Translations under genes and position numbers: made by a program
Part shown: piece after piece, positions 14,036 through 20,850 of the stretch
How the letters are laid out: every line of letters starts with the position of its first letter
How positions within the stretch are numbered: the first letter of the stretch is position 1
Notes under the pieces: model-generated
Told to the model about the DNA's origin: nothing
The model's input: only the letters and a program-made list of their open reading frames with translations
Databases searched by the model: none
NCBI GenBank assembly: GCA_902475245.1
Contig: CABRYP010000034.1
Coordinates: 1-23,881 of the forward strand
Source of the DNA: an uncultured Collinsella sp.
GTDB taxonomy: Bacteria; Actinomycetota; Coriobacteriia; Coriobacteriales; Coriobacteriaceae
Direction of reading: 5' to 3'
Length of the DNA: 23,881 nucleotides

Positions 14036-14413
14036 TTACTTGAGGGTGACAGCAGCGCCAGCAGCCTCGAGCTTCTCCTTGGCAGCCTCGGCGTCCTCCT
14101 TCTTGGCACCCTCGAGAACGGCCTTGGGAGCGCCCTCGACGACCTCCTTGGCCTCCTTCAGGCCAAGGTTGGTGAGCTCACGGACGGCCTTGATGACCTG
14201 GATCTTGTTGTCGCCGAAGCCCTCGAGCACGACGTCAAACTCGGTCTTCTCCTCGGCCTCAGCAGCGCCAGCAGCGGGAGCGGCGACAACGGCAGCAGGA
14301 GCAGCGGCGGAAACGCCGAAGGTGTCCTCGATAGCCTTGACGAGCTCGGAAGCCTCGAGAAGGGTCATTTCCTTAAGAGCATCGATGATCTCATCGGTGG
14401 TAAGCTTAGCCAT
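14036..14413 (-). CDS. rplL: 50S ribosomal protein L7/L12
   Basis: Stalk protein of the large subunit that recruits and stimulates translational GTPases such as EF-G. 125 residues: N-terminal dimerisation domain (MAKLTTDEIIDALKEMTLLE), an Ala/Pro-rich hinge near 36-52, then the C-terminal domain with EFDVVLEGFGDNKIQVIKAV and the conserved GLKEAKEVVEGAP. The frame is open 11 codons further up, but ATG at 14411-14413 is the start: it has AAAGGA at good distance and matches the family. It follows rplJ by 102 nt, the usual pair, and is followed by a terminator rather than by rpoB. Confidence 0.98.
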   Translation of the reverse strand: MAKLTTDEIIDALKEMTLLEASELVKAIEDTFGVSAAAPAAVVAAPAAGAAEAEEKTEFDVVLEGFGDNKIQVIKAVRELTNLGLKEAKEVVEGAPKAVLEGAKKEDAEAAKEKLEAAGAAVTLK

Positions 14414-14515
14414 TTCTAAGTCCTTTCGGTTTCCGTGCCTGAGCACGGAGATCAGTTAAAACACGGCGCGAATGCGCCAAGGGTGCGGCGTTGCCGCCGC
14501 GGGTGAAAACAGCGA

Positions 14516-15037
14516 CTAGGCTGCCTTCTGCTCGGAGACCTGCTGGATCGAACGAGCGAGACCAGAGGAAACGCCGTTGACGCAGACAGCGATGTCGCGA
14601 GCGAAACCGGAGATGAGGCCGGCGATCTGGCCGAGAAGCTGATCCTTGGTGGGCAGCTCGGCGATAGCCTTAACATCATCAGCGGAAACGGCCTTGCCGT
14701 CGGAGATACCGCCCTTGATCTCAAGGACGCCCTTGGACTTAGCGGAGAAGTCCTTAAGGGCCTTAGCGGCCTCGACCGGCTCGGTCTCGTAGAACACATA
14801 AGCGACGGGGCCGGCGAGAATCTCGTCGAGCTCGGGCTGCTCCTGGTTCTTGAGAGCGATCTTGACCAGGTTGTTCTTGTAGACCTTCATCTCGGCGCCG
14901 CACTCGCGAAGCTGATGACGCAGCTCCTGAGCCTGCTTAACCGTCAGACCGTTGTAGTTGACGACGAACAGACCGGCGTTCTCGGCGATACGGGACTCGA
15001 TCTCTGCAACCTTGTCGATTTTGTACTGCTGGGGCAT
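14516..15037 (-). CDS. rplJ: 50S ribosomal protein L10
   Basis: Base of the ribosomal stalk; binds 23S rRNA and carries L7/L12 dimers on its C-terminal helix. 173 residues. The N-terminal part has the family pattern ENAGLFVVNYNGLTVKQAQELR, then EMKVYKNNLVKIAL, then AGPVAYVFYETEPVEAAKAL and the GGISDGKAVSADDVKAIAELP block. ATG at 15035-15037 has a strong GAGGAGG 8-9 nt upstream. It is the first gene of rplJ-rplL, behind a leader of about 210 nt with an L10-type aptamer and attenuator. rplK-rplA are not upstream here; an aminotransferase gene is. Confidence 0.98.
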   Translation of the reverse strand: MPQQYKIDKVAEIESRIAENAGLFVVNYNGLTVKQAQELRHQLRECGAEMKVYKNNLVKIALKNQEQPELDEILAGPVAYVFYETEPVEAAKALKDFSAKSKGVLEIKGGISDGKAVSADDVKAIAELPTKDQLLGQIAGLISGFARDIAVCVNGVSSGLARSIQQVSEQKAA

Positions 15038-15102
15038 GAATTACACCTCCTCGAATTCTTTCCGGGCACGGTCCGCCACAAGGACGTGACGGGGGCATGT
15101 CC

Positions 15103-15139
15103 AAAAAGAAAGCCCCCGCGCTGCATGAGCGACGGGGGC
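15103..15139 (-). terminator. Attenuator-type terminator in the rplJ leader
   Basis: On the minus strand GCCCCC..GGGGGC pairing (15133-15139 with 15112-15118), extended by AGCG/CGCT, is followed by UUUCUUUUU (15103-15111). It lies between the rplJ promoter and rplJ itself, so it must be read through for rplJL expression, as expected of an attenuator. The 9-base arm at 15131-15139 recurs exactly at 15088-15096, on the far side of the U-tract. Confidence 0.75.
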
Positions 15140-15149
15140 GAGAAGACAT

Positions 15150-15235
15150 ATCTACTCGACCACCTCGGCTGGCGGGATATCCCATTAAGCTCGCGGGCGA
15201 TGCCCGTTTGCACCGGCTGTCTCTGGCAGCGGATT
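15150..15235 (-). ncRNA. L10 leader RNA (ribosomal protein L10 aptamer)
   Basis: The minus-strand leader contains the conserved L10-leader sequence pattern: CCAGAGACAGCCGGTGC, a variable stem, CTTAAT, then CCGCCAGCCGAGGT, as found upstream of rplJ in many Firmicutes and Actinobacteria, where L10 (with L12) binds its own mRNA. A terminator follows it directly. Identified by pattern recall, without a covariance-model search. Confidence 0.75.
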
Positions 15236-15253
15236 CGTGCGTGAACCGAAAGT

Positions 15254-15282
15254 ATTATGGCGGGGACCCCGGCGTCGGTCAA
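15254..15282 (-). promoter_or_regulatory. Sigma70-type promoter of rplJ-rplL
   Basis: On the minus strand, -35 TTGACC (15277-15282), 17-bp spacer, -10 CATAAT (15254-15259). It is one of the best promoter matches in the window. The transcript would start near 15247, just upstream of the L10 leader. Confidence 0.75.
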
Positions 15283-15316
15283 CGGAAAACCGGGCTGTAC
15301 ACAATTCCACCATCCG

Positions 15317-15448
15317 GCCGCGCAGCCAAAGGCCAGGCGCAAGCTTTTCGCTCGGTCAGGTCCTGGGCTCGCACGAAGAGCACATTTAGTGCTCTTCGGC
15401 TCGTGCGGAATCTACGAAAAGCTTGCGCCTGGCCTTTGGCGGCGCGAC
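15317..15448. repeat. Long fold-back element C
   Basis: A 132-bp inverted repeat with arms 15317-15350 and 15415-15448 (34 nt, two mismatches) around a 64-nt centre. The centre has a 9-bp hairpin (15375-15383 with 15389-15397, loop ATTTA) and matches the centre of the element at 3713-3853 nearly base for base, including TCCTGG before and GGCTCGTGCGGAA after. One stem pair differs in a compensatory way (G-C there, A-T here). It lies between the aminotransferase gene and the rplJ promoter and is the only strong structure there. The rest of this gap, 15449-15542, shows nothing. Confidence 0.85.
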
Positions 15449-15542
15449 CTGTGGTGACTTTGGGGCAGCTAGGGTTTCCGTTGGCTGACGCCCCCACTCA
15501 TAAGCCTTAAGTCGGTGGGCTGATGGGTTGGGTCCCGTTGGG

Positions 15543-16679
15543 CTACAGGGTTGAAACGAAGGTGGACAGGCGTCGGAGGCCTTCGTCCAAATCTTGGTCG
15601 GAGACGCAGTAGCTTAGGCGGATGTGACCTTCGGTGCCGAAGCAGTCGCCCGGGACTAGGGCTACGTTTGCCTCTTTGATGGCTTTGATGCAGAAGGCTT
15701 CGCTTGTTAGGCCGAATTGTTTGATGCTCGGGAAGGTATAAAAGGCTCCTGCGGGCTCTACTGCGTCGAGGCCCATGGCGTCCAAGGCCGCGAGCACGCG
15801 CTTGCGGCGGGCTCGGTAGACTTCGAGCATGGGAGTAGGGTCGACGGTCAGGGCTCGAGCTGCGGCGTCCATCTCGAAGGAAACGGCACTCGACACCAGA
15901 TATTGGTGAGCTTTGCCAATCTCGGCGATAACGGGGGCTGCGGCTGCGAGCCAGCCCAAGCGCCAGCCGGTCATGGCCCAGGGCTTGGAGAAGCTCTCGA
16001 TGACCACCGTCTGCTCGCGTAGCTCCGGGTGGCGCCGGGCAAATCGCTCGTAGCCGTCCACGTAGACCAGGCGGTTATATACGTCGTCGCAGATTACGTA
16101 GATGCCCGCCTGGTCTGCCACGCGTGCCACGGCGTCGAGCGATGCCGCGTTGAGGATGCAGCCCGTGGGGTTGTTGGGCGAGCAGATGACGATGGCTTTG
16201 GTCGCCGGCGTCACGCAAGCACGAAGTGCGTCTTCGTCAATCTGAAATTGTGCTGGCTCCGTATCCAAAAAGACCGCTTTGGCGTGGTTGGCCACGACGA
16301 TGCTCTCGTACAGGCCAAAGGCTGGTGTGGGGATAATGACCTCGTCACCGGGGTTGAGCATAGCCATGAACGTTGCCGACAGCGCCTCGGTCGCGCCGTC
16401 GGTCAGGATGACCTCGTCGGGCGAATACGCCAAGCCCGTGTCGCCCATATATGCGGACAGCGCCTCGCGCAGGGCGGGACGACCGTTGTTGGGCGGATAG
16501 TGCGTGTCGCCGCGGCCCAGTGCGGCGGTCACCTCGGCGCTAATCACATCGGGCGTGGGAAAATCGGGCTCGCCGAGCGCGAGCGCGATGCACCCCGGAT
16601 GCTGGGCAGCGAGCGCGTTTATCCGACGGATGCCGGAGGGCTTGAGCGTGGCAAGCGAGGTATTCATGGGCAGACGCAT
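15543..16679 (-). CDS. Class I/II PLP-dependent aminotransferase
   Basis: Fold-type I aminotransferase of the aspartate aminotransferase superfamily; the amino acid substrate cannot be told from sequence. 378 residues. Visible motifs: ALGEPDFPTP (34-43), the YPPNNGRPALREAL block near 61-74, SPNNPTG (167-173), DD-Y at 198-201, the PLP lysine in SFSKPWAMTGWRLGW (Lys232, Arg240) and the C-terminal substrate-carboxylate Arg region HIRLSYC. ATG at 16677-16679 has AAGGA 5 nt upstream, so it is preferred over a Met four codons in. It is divergent from the plus-strand gene at 16773 across a 93-bp gap and has no recognisable terminator of its own; fold-back C follows. Confidence 0.93.
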   Translation of the reverse strand: MRLPMNTSLATLKPSGIRRINALAAQHPGCIALALGEPDFPTPDVISAEVTAALGRGDTHYPPNNGRPALREALSAYMGDTGLAYSPDEVILTDGATEALSATFMAMLNPGDEVIIPTPAFGLYESIVVANHAKAVFLDTEPAQFQIDEDALRACVTPATKAIVICSPNNPTGCILNAASLDAVARVADQAGIYVICDDVYNRLVYVDGYERFARRHPELREQTVVIESFSKPWAMTGWRLGWLAAAAPVIAEIGKAHQYLVSSAVSFEMDAAARALTVDPTPMLEVYRARRKRVLAALDAMGLDAVEPAGAFYTFPSIKQFGLTSEAFCIKAIKEANVALVPGDCFGTEGHIRLSYCVSDQDLDEGLRRLSTFVSTL

Positions 16680-16772
16680 GGCGTTCCTTTCGTAAGGGTT
16701 GCACTAGGATAGCGCGGCGGGGCGCCGCCAGACGGTGTAACCTAAACGGAAACCAACCGGAAAGGAGGCGGC

Positions 16773-17432
16773 ATGGAGACTACCGCACGCGGCGATGTGC
16801 CAAAAACGTTGCGAACCATTGCGTATATCAGCATTCCCGATAGCGCCGATCTTGAGTTTTTGCTCTGGGACCTGCAGGATGCCATCGCGGCGTATGCCCG
16901 GCTTTCCGGCACCGCGCTCCCCCATCCAGTCGACTTGAAGGCGAATAGCGCCGATACCGCCGATGGCATCGTGCTCGCCGTTGAGGATATGCCCGATGAC
17001 GAGGCAATGACAGACATCGAGAAGGCACTCAATCGCTTTGGCGATACGGGGACGCGCGTCTATGTCGTCGTTCAGGCCATCTGCGAGCGTACCGAGGGGG
17101 CGCGCATGCTCATCGAGCGTCTGCGCCAAGCTTGCGAACTCCGTAGGTTAACGTGGTGCGGCGGCGTTATCGCCTGCACCGGCAGCGGCATTGCGGTGCT
17201 TCGTCGCTCCCCGCGCATGGGACTCTTGCGGCGACCGTTTTCGGAAGCGATAGATAAGCTTGTGGGCGCCGTGCGCATGGGCTGCTCCGTCGAGCATGCG
17301 CAGCTGCTTGGCGGTGGCAATGCCGGTAGCGTCGATGCCGACGGCATGGTGCGCGTCGAGCCCGCGCTGCCCGCGCCGATCTGGCACGCCATCATGAAAC
17401 GCCTCGGCACCCGCGCCCAATCAGATATCTAA
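16773..17432 (+). CDS. Hypothetical protein, flavodoxin/FMN-reductase-like
   Basis: 219 residues, function not recognised with certainty. The second half (GTRVYVVVQAICERTEGARM, then a TWCGGVIACTGSGIAVL segment, then a helix ending SVEHAQLLGGGNAG) recalls the C-terminal half of NAD(P)H-dependent FMN reductase or flavodoxin-type proteins. The first half starts with a hydrophobic strand (TIAYISIP) but lacks the usual Ser/Gly-rich phosphate-binding loop for FMN, so cofactor binding is doubtful. No signal peptide or membrane segment is seen. The ATG at 16773 has AAAGGAGG 5 nt upstream. It is one of only two plus-strand genes, divergent from the aminotransferase and convergent with the next gene with a single base between their stop codons. 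Confidence 0.8.
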   Translation: METTARGDVPKTLRTIAYISIPDSADLEFLLWDLQDAIAAYARLSGTALPHPVDLKANSADTADGIVLAVEDMPDDEAMTDIEKALNRFGDTGTRVYVVVQAICERTEGARMLIERLRQACELRRLTWCGGVIACTGSGIAVLRRSPRMGLLRRPFSEAIDKLVGAVRMGCSVEHAQLLGGGNAGSVDADGMVRVEPALPAPIWHAIMKRLGTRAQSDI

Positions 17433-17433
17433 A

Positions 17434-17997
17434 TTACAGCGCGCCCCAGTCAACGGCCTCGCGCCAGCGCTCGACAAGGCGTTCCAGGCGCCACGCCGCA
17501 TTGGCGGGACTTGTCGACGGCAGAACGATGGCCGGCAGCCCGGTGCGTTCTTGTAGATAGCGTTTGTAGAGCCGGCCAGCTGTACCACCGTTGCATATCA
17601 CCTGCTCAATGGGAGCTGCGCCGGAAATGCGCTCGACATGCGCCGGAACGACGTTTTTGATGCTCGCGTCGCTTGAGCCCTTGATGTCACAGCTCTCGAT
17701 CACGTCCCATAGGGCCACACCGCCGTTGAGCAGCATAGACCGCTTGACGGCAATCGAGGCATCGAGCGTCGCGGGCTCACCGCTTGCCAAAGGGTCGCCC
17801 TCGTTGGGCGGCACGGGCACACCGAGGCACGCGGCCATCACGCGCCAAAAGCGGTTCTGCGGATTGCCGTAATAGAAGGCATTGGCACGCGAGAGCACCG
17901 AGGGAAACGACCCCAGCACCAAAACGCGCGAGCGCTCGTCAAACACGGGCTCAAACCCATGCTCAATATGCTGATAGCCCTCGTCCGGCGCGGCCAC
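17434..17997 (-). CDS. DNA-deoxyinosine (hypoxanthine) glycosylase, UDG superfamily
   Basis: Base-excision repair enzyme of the uracil-DNA glycosylase superfamily; the family-6-like members remove hypoxanthine (deaminated adenine) from DNA. 187 residues. The motif LVLGSFPS near 26-33, YYGNPQNRFW at 42-51 and the C-terminal LPSTSPAN (159-166) are the pattern of the hypoxanthine-DNA glycosylase branch rather than of classic Ung. The start is GTG at 17995-17997, with GAGGG 8 nt upstream inside the end of the previous gene. It lies 3 nt after the GH13 stop codon, so the two are co-transcribed and perhaps translationally coupled. The biological link to a sugar hydrolase is unclear. Substrate assignment is family-based. 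Confidence 0.88.
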   Translation of the reverse strand: MAAPDEGYQHIEHGFEPVFDERSRVLVLGSFPSVLSRANAFYYGNPQNRFWRVMAACLGVPVPPNEGDPLASGEPATLDASIAVKRSMLLNGGVALWDVIESCDIKGSSDASIKNVVPAHVERISGAAPIEQVICNGGTAGRLYKRYLQERTGLPAIVLPSTSPANAAWRLERLVERWREAVDWGAL

Positions 17998-18000
17998 GAG

Positions 18001-19377
18001 CTAGGCCCTCAGCAGATAACGCACCTCATAGGGCGCAAGTTCAAGGGAGCCCGGCAGCTCGACCGTGGGCGTATCGTCGGCAAGCAGATCGACGAAGGAG
18101 CCGTTGAGCTCGCCGGCTCCAAAGGTATAGGGCTCGTTCACGGCATTGACCGCCACGAGCACCGTCGCGTCGTCGCAGGCGCGCTCGAACAGCAGCTGCT
18201 TGTTCTGGATCACCACGTTGCGATAGGCACCATAGTTGAGGGCACGGGCCGCCGCGTCGTTTGCCGAACGCAGGTGCGCGAGCTGCTTGATGAAGGCCGT
18301 CAGCTCGTTGGGCGCAGGCTCATTGAGCGCAGGGCGCAGCGCCCAGTCGCCATCGGGGCCGCCCTTTTCGCCGGCAATTCCCCACTCGCTGCCATAGTAG
18401 ACACACGGAATGCCCGGCATGCCAAAGAGCATGCCATAGGCGGGCCGCAGGCACGACTTATCAGTGAGGATGCTCGCCAGGCGCGGCACGTCGTGGTTGT
18501 CGACAAACGACAGAAGATGTTTGCCGCGGTAGATGCACCACGGATCGCCGCCAAACTGGCGGTGCAGCGAATGAGCGATCTCGAACATGTTGACCGAGTT
18601 AAAGCTGGAGTACAGGCCCTTGTAGCACTCGTAGTTGGTGCAGGAGTCGAGCATCTCGTCGTTGACGATCTGATTGTAGTCGCCGTGGAGCGTCTCACCA
18701 ATCAGCACAAAGTCGGGCTTGAGCTCACGGGTAAAGGAGTGCAGGCGGCGCATAAAGTCGCGATCGGGCATATAGGCAACGTCCAGGCGCAGGCCGTCGA
18801 CGCCAAAGACGTCGGCCCAACGACGCACGGACTCAAGCAGGTAATCGACCACGTCGGGATTTTGCAGGTTGAGCTTCACGAGCTCAAAATGGCCCTCCCA
18901 GCCCTCGTACCAAAAGCCGTCGCCATAGCAGGAATCACCGTCAAAACTGATGTGGAACCAGTCCTTGTAGGGCGAGTCCCACTTGCGCTCCTGCACATCG
19001 CGGAAGGCCCAAAAGCCACGGCCCACATGGTTAAAGACGGCATCGAGCACCACGCGGATGCCATGGGCATGCAGCGTCTCGCACACGGCGGCGAAGTCGG
19101 CATCCCCACCCAAGCGGCGGTCGATGTGGCGCAGGCTGCGCGTGTCGTAGCCATGGCTATCGGACTCGAGCGGCGGGTTGATGAGCACAGCGCCAACGCC
19201 GAGCTTCTGCAGGTAGTCGGCCCATTGGGCGATCTTCATGATGGGCGCATCGGGGTTGGGCGCGGCGTTGGCAGCCTGGGCGAGTTCATCCTCGGCAACG
19301 GGCGCGGCGTTTTCGCGTGGAGCTCCACAAAAGCCCAGCGGATAGATCTGATAGAACGTCGTCTCGTATGCCCACAT
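18001..19377 (-). CDS. Alpha-amylase family (GH13) glycosyl hydrolase
   Basis: Cleaves alpha-glucosidic bonds in maltodextrin-like sugars. 458 residues. The four GH13 regions are intact: DAVFNH (112-117), GLRLDVA with nucleophile Asp199, VLIGET with acid Glu228, and FVDNHD (291-296) with the third carboxylate. No signal peptide or anchor is seen, so it should act in the cytoplasm on imported oligosaccharides; the closest biochemical types would be neopullulanase/cyclomaltodextrinase-like, by inference. The frame is open 11 codons further up, but ATG at 19375-19377 has GGGAGG 5 nt upstream and gives the natural MWAYETTFYQIYPLG start. The DNA glycosylase gene follows after 3 nt. Confidence 0.93.
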   Translation of the reverse strand: MWAYETTFYQIYPLGFCGAPRENAAPVAEDELAQAANAAPNPDAPIMKIAQWADYLQKLGVGAVLINPPLESDSHGYDTRSLRHIDRRLGGDADFAAVCETLHAHGIRVVLDAVFNHVGRGFWAFRDVQERKWDSPYKDWFHISFDGDSCYGDGFWYEGWEGHFELVKLNLQNPDVVDYLLESVRRWADVFGVDGLRLDVAYMPDRDFMRRLHSFTRELKPDFVLIGETLHGDYNQIVNDEMLDSCTNYECYKGLYSSFNSVNMFEIAHSLHRQFGGDPWCIYRGKHLLSFVDNHDVPRLASILTDKSCLRPAYGMLFGMPGIPCVYYGSEWGIAGEKGGPDGDWALRPALNEPAPNELTAFIKQLAHLRSANDAAARALNYGAYRNVVIQNKQLLFERACDDATVLVAVNAVNEPYTFGAGELNGSFVDLLADDTPTVELPGSLELAPYEVRYLLRA

Positions 19378-19448
19378 AGCAACCTCCCGGTAAGCGCAAC
19401 ACAACGACATCCATTGTATGCCCAGCTTGTATCCTCTCCCCCAAAATA

Positions 19449-19515
19449 AGTTGCGGTGGAATAGTTCCTGCTTGGGCCTTCAGAGGCCTTAAACAGGAAC
19501 TATTCCACCGCAACT
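19449..19515. repeat. Perfect 22-bp inverted repeat
   Basis: Arms 19449-19470 and 19494-19515 are perfectly complementary around a 23-nt loop that itself contains GGCCTT/AGGCC. It starts 15 nt after the MFS stop on the minus strand. What follows (UUAUUUU) is a poor U-tract, so it could be a weak terminator for the MFS gene, but the arm length exceeds a normal terminator. Confidence 0.8.
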
Positions 19516-19530
19516 GATGAGGGGACGTGA

Positions 19531-20727
19531 TTAGGCGACGGGCTTGGCGCGGCGGATGGCTGGGAACAGTACGGTGATGGCGAGGATGACGCCCACGACG
19601 GTAATCGCCCCGCCCACGAAGCCGATCCAAGCGATACCGGGACCCGAAACCACGGCACCGCCGATTGCGGTGCCCGTGCCGATGCCCAGATTGAACAGGC
19701 CCGAGAAGATCGACATGGCGACGGCCGACGAATCCGCCGGCGTGTACTTGATGAGCTCGGCCTGGAACGCCACGTTAAAGGCCGTGGCGCAGCAGCCCCA
19801 TAGCGCGCAGACGGCAAGAACCGCGACGAGCGACGGTGCAACCGGACCCATGAGCAGCAGGGCCGCTGGCACGCCAGAAAGCGTGATAGCCAAGAACGGG
19901 AAGCGATGCCCGTCGAATAGACGGCCAAACAGCCAGCTGCCCACCAGGCCGGAGCAGCCAAACGCCGTCAGCGTCATGGTGATGGCGCCCGCGTCGACGT
20001 GCGCGACCTGTGCCAAGAACGGCTCGATATAGCTGTAACCCGCATAATAGCCGGTCGCCATAAAGACCGTGACCGCGTAGAGCGCGATCAGGAACGGGTT
20101 CTTGAGCAGCACGGGCAGCTGTTTGACGGTAAAGCGCTCACCCGCCGGCATAGCCGGGAACACCGCTGCCTGGTACACCACCGCGACGGCAGAAAAAGCC
20201 CCGACCACGGCAAGCGTCATGCGCCAGCCCACGGCCAGGCCGATGGCGCGGCCGATCGGCAGGCCAAAGATCTGCGCGATGGACGAGCCCGTGGCGATCA
20301 TGCTGATGGCGAGCGCCCCGTGGCGGGTGTCGACGAGGCGCGAAGCCATGATCGAGGCGACCGACCAGAACACGGCGTGCGCGCAGGCGACCACCAGGCG
20401 CGCGCAGACCAGGATGGGATATGTCGGTGCCACAGCGGACAGGAACTGGCCGAGCGAGAACACGGCAAGCACGCCGAGCAGCATACGCTTGAACTCGAAG
20501 CGCGAAGCGAACACCATAAGCGGCAACGACAGCAGCATGACGCCCCAAGCATAGACCGAGATCATGATGCCGGCTTGGGACTCGGTAAGCGAGAACGACG
20601 CGGCAATGTCAGTCAACAGGCCAATGGGCATGAACTCCGACGTGTTGAATACAAACGCGCAACAGGCGAGCCCGATAAGCGGGAGCCACTGCTTGAGTGA
20701 GATGCCATTTTGTCTTGCCTGAGCCAT
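19531..20727 (-). CDS. MFS transporter (DHA1-type exporter, SotB/AraJ-like)
   Basis: Proton-driven exporter of the major facilitator superfamily in the inner membrane. 398 residues with about twelve hydrophobic segments. The N-terminal signature FNTSEFMPIGLLTDIAASF in helix 1 is typical of the sugar/drug efflux group that includes SotB and AraJ; the loop 2-3 region reads ASRFEFKRML, a degenerate form of the usual motif A. The cargo could be sugars, purines or drugs and cannot be decided. ATG at 20725-20727 has AGAGG 7 nt upstream. It has its own sigma70-type promoter with a perfect -10, and a long inverted repeat lies downstream, before the GH13 gene. Confidence 0.9.
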   Translation of the reverse strand: MAQARQNGISLKQWLPLIGLACCAFVFNTSEFMPIGLLTDIAASFSLTESQAGIMISVYAWGVMLLSLPLMVFASRFEFKRMLLGVLAVFSLGQFLSAVAPTYPILVCARLVVACAHAVFWSVASIMASRLVDTRHGALAISMIATGSSIAQIFGLPIGRAIGLAVGWRMTLAVVGAFSAVAVVYQAAVFPAMPAGERFTVKQLPVLLKNPFLIALYAVTVFMATGYYAGYSYIEPFLAQVAHVDAGAITMTLTAFGCSGLVGSWLFGRLFDGHRFPFLAITLSGVPAALLLMGPVAPSLVAVLAVCALWGCCATAFNVAFQAELIKYTPADSSAVAMSIFSGLFNLGIGTGTAIGGAVVSGPGIAWIGFVGGAITVVGVILAITVLFPAIRRAKPVA

Positions 20728-20762
20728 GTAGGAACCTCTCCGATTGTCTTGAGCGGTGGGCG

Positions 20763-20792
20763 ATTATATAGCAACGGCCCCGCATCCGTCAG
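20763..20792 (-). promoter_or_regulatory. Promoter of the MFS gene
   Basis: On the minus strand, -35 CTGACG (20787-20792), 18-bp spacer, perfect -10 TATAAT (20763-20768). The -35 lies inside a hairpin-forming dyad (CCCG..CGGG, about 20779-20805) that could also help end feoB transcription. Confidence 0.6.
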
Positions 20793-20850
20793 TAACGGAC
20801 ACGGGACCGAAAACAATTCGATACACAGAGGTTGCGCCGTCAATAAATAA

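Noticed and set aside
12796..14043. A plus-strand open frame opposite galU running past its start
   Set aside because: It follows the antisense register of galU, then runs through non-coding sequence and the rplL terminator; no domain is recognisable.
17959..19449. A plus-strand open frame of about 496 codons opposite the GH13 gene
   Set aside because: Antisense shadow of an intact GH13 gene with all catalytic motifs on the minus strand.
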